Origin: Caprimulgus europaeus
Taxonomy: Eukaryota > Chordata > Aves > Caprimulgiformes > Caprimulgidae
Direction of reading: 5' to 3'
NCBI GenBank assembly: GCA_907165065.1
Contig: OU015550.1
Location: forward strand, 3,879,501-3,943,500
DNA: 64,000 nucleotides
A program made the translations under genes and the position numbers. Under the pieces are notes generated by a model. The model had not been told where the DNA came from. It saw nothing but the letters and a program-made list of their open reading frames with translations, and searched no databases. Shown here piece by piece: positions 57,433 through 64,000 of this stretch (its first letter is position 1; every line of letters begins with the position of its first letter).

Positions 57433-58126
57433 GGGGCCCGAGCCACCCCGCCAGCACAGGGGTACCTGCGCTGCAGAGCGAGCAGAGACTTTTCTGCGCA
57501 GCTCGTCAGGAAGAGGTGCCTCATAAACCCAAATAGTGATTTCCTGCTGCAGTCAGTGGGAGTTGTTTTCTTTAAAAACGCAGCTGAAACCGGAGAGGAG
57601 ATGGAGTGAGCTTAAATATCTGGGAGCTGGGGAGTTTGCTGTGTGTGTGAGACAGCACCAGCAGCCAACACACACACGTGTGCACATGCACCCACCAGCG
57701 ATGCCAACATTTGAAAGCCATTAACAGGAATATTTGGGGAGGAAAATTCAGCCCTACCTTTAACCCCACACAGAAACAGGCTGAACGGCCCCGATGAATT
57801 ATAGAGTGCAAAAAGTGGCACCATTTTTCTTTTCACACCAAAGCACTCATCCCTGCTATGGAGGGAAAGTTGGCACACGTTGCGCACACGTGCGTGACAG
57901 GGCAAACAGACACTCACCTCCCACGCATTAATTCACTCCTATTTACATGCTGGGCCTCATATGGGCTCCTGCTCACACCCACCCTGCTTCCCTCACGTGC
58001 ACAGATGTGGTGGTGGCATGTGGAGGTGACCTGGACACTCCTATTTCCTCTGTATATATATGAAAGTGAGGGGGGAGACAGACCCTGCTGTGTGCTATAG
58101 AGGCTGTCTGACTGTGTGAGTGTGTG

Positions 58127-58129
<3 letters not shown>

Positions 58130-58164
<35 letters not shown>

Positions 58165-58365
58165 TACACATATATACATGTGTATATATAAATATAGACA
58201 CACATACATCGATACATACACACATATATACATACTTTTGTGCATTCATTTGGGTGTATATATATTTTTTGTGCATTAATTTGTGTGTATATATATATTT
58301 TGTGCATTCATTTGTTTTTATTTATATATTTTGTGCATTCATTTGCTTGTATATGTATTTTTCTA
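58130..58365. repeat. TA/CA microsatellite and four-copy 31-bp repeat
   Basis: (TA)n at 58133-58157, mixed ACAC/TATA to about 58235, then four copies of a unit beginning TGTGCATTCATTTG with a T/TA-rich end (58238-58360). Confidence 0.9.
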
Positions 58366-60002
58366 TCCCCACCCTCATGGTACTATCTGCATTATCTTCT
58401 TCTTTCAAGCTTTGCCCTGAGATTGAGCTCTGGGTTTCATTTGCCCGTGGGTGGGTTTCCCCTCAGCATTGGGATGCCCTGTGCTGGGGTTGGGTTTCCC
58501 ATGGAAAGATGAACCTCCTGCTCGATTTCCAGGGCTCAGCAGCCCCCTCAGCAATCCGGGAGCCATCCCCTGTGCTGCCATTTGGTGTTAATTATTTGCT
58601 GGCACTGCTGATGCTGGAGAGATGCTGGTGGCTCCCTTATGTCCAAGTTCCATTTCCACCCAAGCCCCATGGATTTCCAAGCTCGTTAGTGCCTGAGCCT
58701 GTTCCCTGGCAATGGGCAATGAAGGATTTGGGGTTTTTTAAGTGTCCTGAGTTTTAAAGTGTCCTGAGTCCTCAGCAACGTGGGGTGTCTGTGCCATAGC
58801 CTCTGCCCGCTGCAGTACCCTGCTGCAAAGGGGAGAGGTGGAGCTGAGGTGTCTGGTTTGGTGATTTTGCTCAGGATTTTGGCAGCACAGAGGGAGATCT
58901 CATAGCACACCCTGTGCTGAACGTGCAGCCCCTCAGCTCAGCCGGAGGCTCAGCCACGCTGGCGATTTCCTGGTGACCTCACGTGTGCCACCTCCCAGCC
59001 ACCGTTATCTCCTCGAATTAAGTGAATCCTGGGGGCTATCACAGTGCTGCCTTTCTGGTTGTTCTCAGCCTCCTCCCACCCCAGCTGGGGGGCTGCTCTC
59101 CCCTCCCCAAACATCAACCAGGCAGCAAAGCTGCTTAGAAATAGCTTCCAGATGTTGGAAACAACTGGATCCCTCCTGCAGCCCAGAGGAGCTGGGGCAC
59201 ACGAGCCCTGGGTACATTTCCCTGGGTCCCCCCCCAAAACCAAAAGCAGAAGTTGACCCTCACATCCAGCTCAGCCACTCTCAGCAAGGGGAATTTGGCT
59301 TTTTTGGGCAGCCTGGCAGTTGCCTGGAGCACAGCCCTTTTCCCCCTACACACTTTTGACACCAGATTGTCCAAGGTGTGAAGTTCCTGGGATGCTCCCA
59401 CCTGTTTAATCCAAAATTGCAAAGATTTAAAGCAATTTTATTGGCATGATGCTGCCCTCTAGTGAAGGGCTGACCAGACAACCCAGTTTCCCCATCACTC
59501 TTGCACTGGGCCCAGTTGCTTGACAGACAGTAGTCTATCCTCAAGCCTCTGGTTTGCTCCTCGAGTGGAAAATCAAGACACAAGTATCCTGGTTTTATTC
59601 TATGTTCCAATTAGTGACATCCAAAGACACCCATTGCATTAGCAAAGAGTTTACACAACTTGATCTGAAGCAGTTTCCAGTTTAAAAGCACCAAGCCAGA
59701 AAAGAAATCACTGTAAGAGAGATTAAAAGAATGTTGGAGGTTGTGCTGGCAGTAAAAGTGCTGGTTGGCTCTGAACACCCCATGCAGATCTGCCCTGTCT
59801 CAGCTGTGGCAGTGACACCCCACCAAACAGGGGGTCCTCAGGATTTTGCTATCAGGTGGGGCTTGTTGCAGGACCTGGGGGCCAGGGACCAGCCAGGTGC
59901 TTGGTACTAGCCATGAGTGATGGAGATGGAAGAAGAAATCTCCCAGCAGTGAATCACCTGGGAAGGGGTGGTGATGGGCACCCACCTGCACAGGGGCTGG
60001 GG

Positions 60003-60009
60003 TATAAAA
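60003..60009 (+). promoter_or_regulatory. Orphan TATA-box promoter with E-boxes
   Basis: TATAAAA in ggggtataaaaggctctc, a strong core TATA context. CACCTG/CAGGTG E-boxes lie at 59853, 59894, 59955 and 59983. A start site is expected about 60030-60035. A splice donor (gag|gtaagc) follows at 60075/60076, with CAGCTG at 60068. No downstream open frame on this strand matches a known protein before the AATAAA at 61642. A complete promoter-exon-donor unit is therefore visible, but its gene is not. Confidence 0.5.
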
Positions 60010-60032
60010 GGCTCTCAGCAAGAGAAGGTTTC

Positions 60033-60075
60033 CTTCCTGGGATTGGTGAGACAGACCCTGTGGTGAGCAGCTGAG
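60033..60075 (+). other. Possible first exon of an unknown transcript
   Basis: Defined by the TATA box 25-30 bases upstream and the donor gtaagc at 60076. About 43 bases, no ATG, so it would be a leader exon. Hypothetical; no next exon can be assigned. Confidence 0.3.
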
Positions 60076-60984
60076 GTAAGCACATGCTCTGCTTCCTCTG
60101 GAAAGAAGCAGGAGAAGGTGGTTGGGAAGGTGGAGAAGCTGATCCTCCAAGCACCAGGTCACCCTCTTCTTTCATAGGGTTGCAGAGGCTGTGATGAAGA
60201 GGCAGTTGGCTTCTGTGATGTTGGGGACTGAATCCTCCTTTTTCTACCTATAGCTCTCATGAAGTCCTGAGGTTTTTTTGAGTAGCTTTCCCTTCCCAAC
60301 TAGATTGTCCTCTTCTCCAAGTCCTAGAGCTCACCTTTAGCATTTGAGATACAATAAACTGCTTTCTGGAGGTTGTGCTGGGGCTTGGTGACACCCAGGT
60401 TCCTATGGTGGCCGTTGGTTCTGCTCTTCCCTAAAAACCTGTAGCCTCTAGGAAAACCAGAGGATCCCTGAGTGCCTCTCACAGCTCTGCCCATGGGCTG
60501 TTGCCCAACTAGCTTAATCCCAGGGTTGCTTTCAAGGCAATAGATATTTGGGGCTCCATTCACCACACCAGGTCCCCACAAACCCCCAGCTCAGCCTTCT
60601 CCATCCTCTTGTCTCATACCAAAGGGCTGAGCAGTCCCACAGTGACCTGTAGCAATGGTTGGATTTCAGAGGATTCCTTTTCACACCAGGTTTTCCAATC
60701 CCCCAGTCAGGATAAAGCCCTGTGCACCCTCCAGGCACCCTAATTCCCATTTACTGGGGTGCACAGCCAGGCTGGCCTTGTGGGTACAGCACCTGAGGGT
60801 AGAGAGGGGGGTTTAGCTCTTGTTGCATGGTGCTCAGGTGTTAAGTAGGAATGAAAATCCTCCTCCCCTTTCTCTCTAGCCTGTTTGGGTTCTAAATATC
60901 AGTGCTGGGACCCCATCCTTGCTGAGCCCCTGGCACAGCACCTCTGTGGTACCCCATAGGAGAGAGGAAGCAATTAAGTTGATC

Positions 60985-61145
60985 ATTAGGATTGGAAAAG
61001 ACCTCCAAGATGATCAAGTCCAACTGTCAATTCAACACCACCATAGCCACTAAACCATGTCCCTAAGTGCCACATCTACTTGTCTTAAATCCTTCCAGGG
61101 ATGGTGACACCACTGCTTCCCTGTTCCAATGCTCGATAACCCTTG
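60985..61145 (-). mobile_element. CR1 LINE 3' fragment
   Basis: ttaggattggaaaagacctc then aagatgatcaagtccaactg and accatgtccctaagtgccac. Antisense CR1, same subfamily look as 10245 and 44868. Confidence 0.88.
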
Positions 61146-62597
61146 GAGCCCTGGAAGGGAGGTGAGCATTTAAATCTCAGGCAGTATTTCCTGGTGGCAA
61201 ATAGGAGCAAGTGTGGCAACAGCACTGAAATAGCCCCTTGATTATTTTTCTGCTTAAAAAGTTTTGAGCAGTCTTGCAGAAGCTCCAGCTGCCTGGTGGG
61301 ATGGATCCTGGCTCAGTCCCCCAGCAACACCTCTGTGCTGGCTGTAAGCCCCCCTGGACTCATCCTCTTGGGATGAATATTGATACTTTTTCCTAATAGA
61401 GAGGACCACAACTGCTCCAATCCCAGTTGATGCCCTAAAGAAATAACTGTGGCCTTGGTAGGGACTTGTTGGTCATGGAGCAGATCATGGTACAAGCTGT
61501 GATTGTCCCTGTTTGGTGCCCATTTGGGTCCCTCTGCTCAGTGTTTGCTGAGCATGGGTGACACATCCACACAGTAATGTCCCATAAATCCAGGTTGTGG
61601 ATTCTGTCCCCTTGGTTTTATGTTTACATTGAGTTATTTTCAATAAAGGGTTGGGGTTTTTTTATTGCCTTGAACTATTTTGTGTTCAATATAGGTTGTT
61701 ATTGATGATGGTTCAATATAACATCATAAAAACTGCATGTGGCAGAAACATAATGAAATACCCTTTCAGGATATTTTTGCACAAAGTACAGAAAAACTCT
61801 CTATGCTAAATTCTCACTTAATAAAACCTCTTGTGCAGATGGAGGAGAAACTCTCAGAGCATGTAATATTTCACCATGTTTTCTCCTAGGAGCAGGGTAT
61901 CCTGTGCCCATGGCAGCTGGCACAGCCTCCTCAGGGGTCTCCTCCCAGTGGGACACAGGTGGTAAAGAAGCCAAATTGGGGAGTTCCTGCTTTTTGCCCC
62001 CATGTAGACAGTTTTGTTGAGACACAGACTGGGGTTTTTGAACTTTCCTCCTGTGTGGATTTTGGACAGCATGAGGCAGCTTCCTCTGCTACCTCTAACC
62101 CAAACCAAAAGGAAAAAGGCAACAGCCCAGGGCTGAGCAGAGCATCCACCAGTACTTGTGGCCATCACCCTGGGATGCCCAGTAGCAGCACTTTCATCCC
62201 CCTGTCTTTGACTCTCAGCAGCAGATGATGAAGCTTCAGGAAGCAAAAAGGATCTCCAGCCTCCCCCAGGTGATGATGTGGCAGTGTGGATGTGATCCTG
62301 GGTGGGAGGTAAGGACAGACTCCCTGGGGTTGGGGCTTGCTGCTCTCTCCTGCCCTGAGCTGCTGGGCTCTGAGTGGAGCAGACTGGGATCTCCCCAGTA
62401 ACTCAGTGAGAGCAGAGGTTCAGCCTCTGAAACTGGAACAGAAGCAGAAACCTGTCACTGGTGCACAGTGTGCTTGTCCAGCTTGGTGGCACCAGGTGAC
62501 ACTGAGGCTGAAGGCTTGGTGGTGGCAGCAAGAGCATCTCAAAGGAAGGTGGGAGTTGCCAGCTCTGGTCAGCATCTGCTCCTGGATCCTCATCAGC

Positions 62598-62643
62598 AAA
62601 TTCCTTCTGGTTTTAACCCAAAATTCCTTCTGGTTTTAACCCA
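62598..62643. repeat. 23-bp direct duplication
   Basis: AAATTCCTTCTGGTTTTAAC plus CCA occurs twice in tandem, identical: a recent local duplication. Confidence 0.9.
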
Positions 62644-63029
62644 AACAAGCCAAGAGATGCTTGGAGGGCAGCAGAGCTGAACTGCACCTTCTGCCTGCAC
62701 ATATATTCCAGAAATCTCAAGTCTCTAGGGAAAGGGGAGGAATAAAGAAAAGTTGGCTGCTAGTTGGTACCAGCCCTGAGGACTTCTACCTGCAGAAGAG
62801 TGTGGAGTGATGAATAAAATTAGTAAGATGGAAAAAAATAATTAAAAAAAAAATCAGATTCTTCTTCTACCAATATCCCCATAACTATAAAAGAAAAAAA
62901 AAACCCTGTCCCTTTGTCTCCACACTTGCCCTCTACAGCTACACATGCAAAATCTAATTAAAATTTAGCAGAAGGGGGAAAAAAAAAATGACACAGGGTT
63001 TTTAGCTTTAAAAAAAGAGATAGAGAAAG

Positions 63030-63330
63030 AAAGAAGATCCTTAACAAAGGCCATAATATTAACAGGGCTGATTCGTCAGCCGCTACCTGATAATATAGAG
63101 TTGAGCGAGCTTTATTAACGTTGGAAGCCTTGGCTCTTTGTTAATTACGGGCTTTGCTAATGATTTGGAATATTGGCCGGTTCTGGGGGATGTTGATGAA
63201 TAGAGACCTCGCCAAGATTTATTCCTAATTATCTCATTTGTCTCCCTCCATTACTTTTTATGGCTGAAATTTATGGAGCTATTACCAGGGACCTCGCCAC
63301 GGCTCTGAGATGATTTGGGAGAAGAGAGAT
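63030..63330. promoter_or_regulatory. Candidate AT-rich enhancer
   Basis: Non-repetitive DNA with AACAAAG (63043), CTTTGTT (63136), TTAATTACGG, GCTAATGATTT and CCTAATTATC homeodomain cores. GACCTCGCCA occurs twice (63205-63214 and 63290-63299), and there is a perfect GGCTGA-TTCG-TCAGCC hairpin (63066-63081). It stands out from GC-rich and repeat-rich flanks. Role inferred. Confidence 0.4.
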
Positions 63331-63333
63331 GTT

Positions 63334-63365
63334 TAATAATAATAACAATAATAATAATAATAAAA
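63334..63365. repeat. AAT trinucleotide microsatellite
   Basis: About ten AAT/AAC units. Confidence 0.9.
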
Positions 63366-63627
63366 AGCTAGATTAATAGGAAACCGATTACGTGCCTGCG
63401 GGTGGTGGGGGCTGTTCCTGGGTGACCTCTGGTCCTGGAGGCGCGTGGTCCCCAATGCTCCCCATCCCTGGGTGGGAGCTGTGTCCTTGCCCAGCAGTTG
63501 AGGGATGTCTGGAGATGGGAAACTCCTCCTGGCACCTGTAAGAGTTGGGAAACTCCTCTTGGAGGAGACAGCAGAAATCCAGCAGGTTTTTCCTACGTGG
63601 CTTTTTGCTGCAGCCATCCCCATCTGA

Positions 63628-63935
63628 GTCTCCTCCCTCCCCTTTGGAGGATGCTGTGGATGCACCATGATGCTCCAGATGATGCTGCAACCCAAAAACT
63701 GAAGTTAGTGACAACCCCAAAACCCCCCAGAGATGATCATTTAACCCCTGTGTTTCCATTTCCTCACTCATAGGTGTCCAGGTCTCCTCCCTCCCTTCCA
63801 GATGATGCTGTGGATGCACCACAATGCTCCAGCTCCTGCCACAACCCAAGAGCTGAAGCTAGTGACAACCCCAAAACTTCCCAGAGATGTTCACTTAACC
63901 CCCAGTGTTTCCACTTTCCCACTCATCCCACCACA
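63628..63935. repeat. Two-copy tandem duplication, period 155 bp
   Basis: tctcctccctcccctttgga at 63628 recurs as tctcctccctcccttccaga at 63783. The copies stay alignable through gatgctgtggatgcacc, agtgacaaccccaaaac and agagatg to about 63935. Confidence 0.9.
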
Positions 63936-64000
63936 GCAATTCAATGCTTTAATATCTGATACCTCAGGCCACTCACAGGCAGCTCTTGCCGTGTCCCCAT

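Larger units (their letters stand above)
51986..64000. other. Intergenic region downstream of MDFI
   Basis: 12 kb without a recognisable protein-coding gene. By human synteny TFEB would follow on the minus strand, but I cannot see its C-terminal coding exon. 52000-57000 shows nothing I can name beyond AT-rich islands near 53440-53500 and 53880-54140. Minisatellites lie at 57046, 58130 and 63628; a TATA promoter at 60003; a CR1 piece at 60985; and a candidate enhancer at 63030. AATAAA hexamers at 56858 (+), 56875-56880 (minus), 59437-59442 (minus) and 61642 (+) could end unknown transcripts. Confidence 0.6.

Noticed and set aside
57018-57524. Minus-strand His/Ala/Leu repeat frames
   Set aside because: Artefact of the 20-bp minisatellite.
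62221-62271. Possible exon with a 17-codon frame between a CAG and a GTGATG
   Set aside because: Splice-like ends only; the peptide resembles no family I can name and the donor is poor.
56300-64000. TFEB, expected after MDFI on the minus strand from human gene order
   Set aside because: No minus-strand exon resembling the TFEB C-terminus or its bHLH-zipper could be found; the minus-strand AATAAA hexamers alone do not establish a gene.

Overview
This is vertebrate genomic DNA, most likely from a bird. Genes are split into short exons with GT-AG introns, and every interspersed repeat I can name is a CR1-type LINE fragment. The introns are compact, GC-rich and packed with minisatellites. The species cannot be read from the window. 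The gene order FOXP4-MDFI on one strand matches the conserved vertebrate order (human 6p21; I recall chicken chromosome 26).

Layout. 1-26180 is the 3' part of FOXP4 (+ strand): thirteen coding exons from 1936 to 21098 join without a frame break into the last 532 residues, followed by a 3' UTR of about 5 kb ending at a polyadenylation signal at 26154. The first roughly 150 residues, start codon and promoter lie upstream of the window. 26180-33200 is intergenic, with CR1 copies, simple repeats and possible regulatory DNA. 33200-51985 is MDFI (+ strand): a CpG-rich promoter, a non-coding first exon, four coding exons (258 residues), and a 1 kb 3' UTR that carries a CR1 tail. 51986-64000 has no gene I can recognise. 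It contains minisatellites, one CR1 piece, a well-formed orphan TATA promoter with a splice donor near 60.0 kb, and an AT-rich block near 63.0-63.3 kb that looks like an enhancer.

How the genes work. FOXP4 is a forkhead transcriptional repressor that acts in the nucleus as dimers with FOXP1/2/4. MDFI (I-mfa) restrains MyoD-family and other transcription factors and, in mammals, also binds Piezo channels. They are independent transcription units; no shared pathway is visible in the sequence.

Most notable points: the bird FOXP4 carries the CtBP-type PLNLV motif that I recall as lost in mammalian FOXP4; a CR1 element ends about 24 bases before a FOXP4 exon; minisatellites directly follow two splice donors and keep the exon frame open; a four-copy array of GGATTAATCC-type homeodomain sites lies between the genes; and an E-box-rich TATA promoter with no known gene sits downstream of MDFI. 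Conservation, expression and species statements cannot be tested from the window alone.
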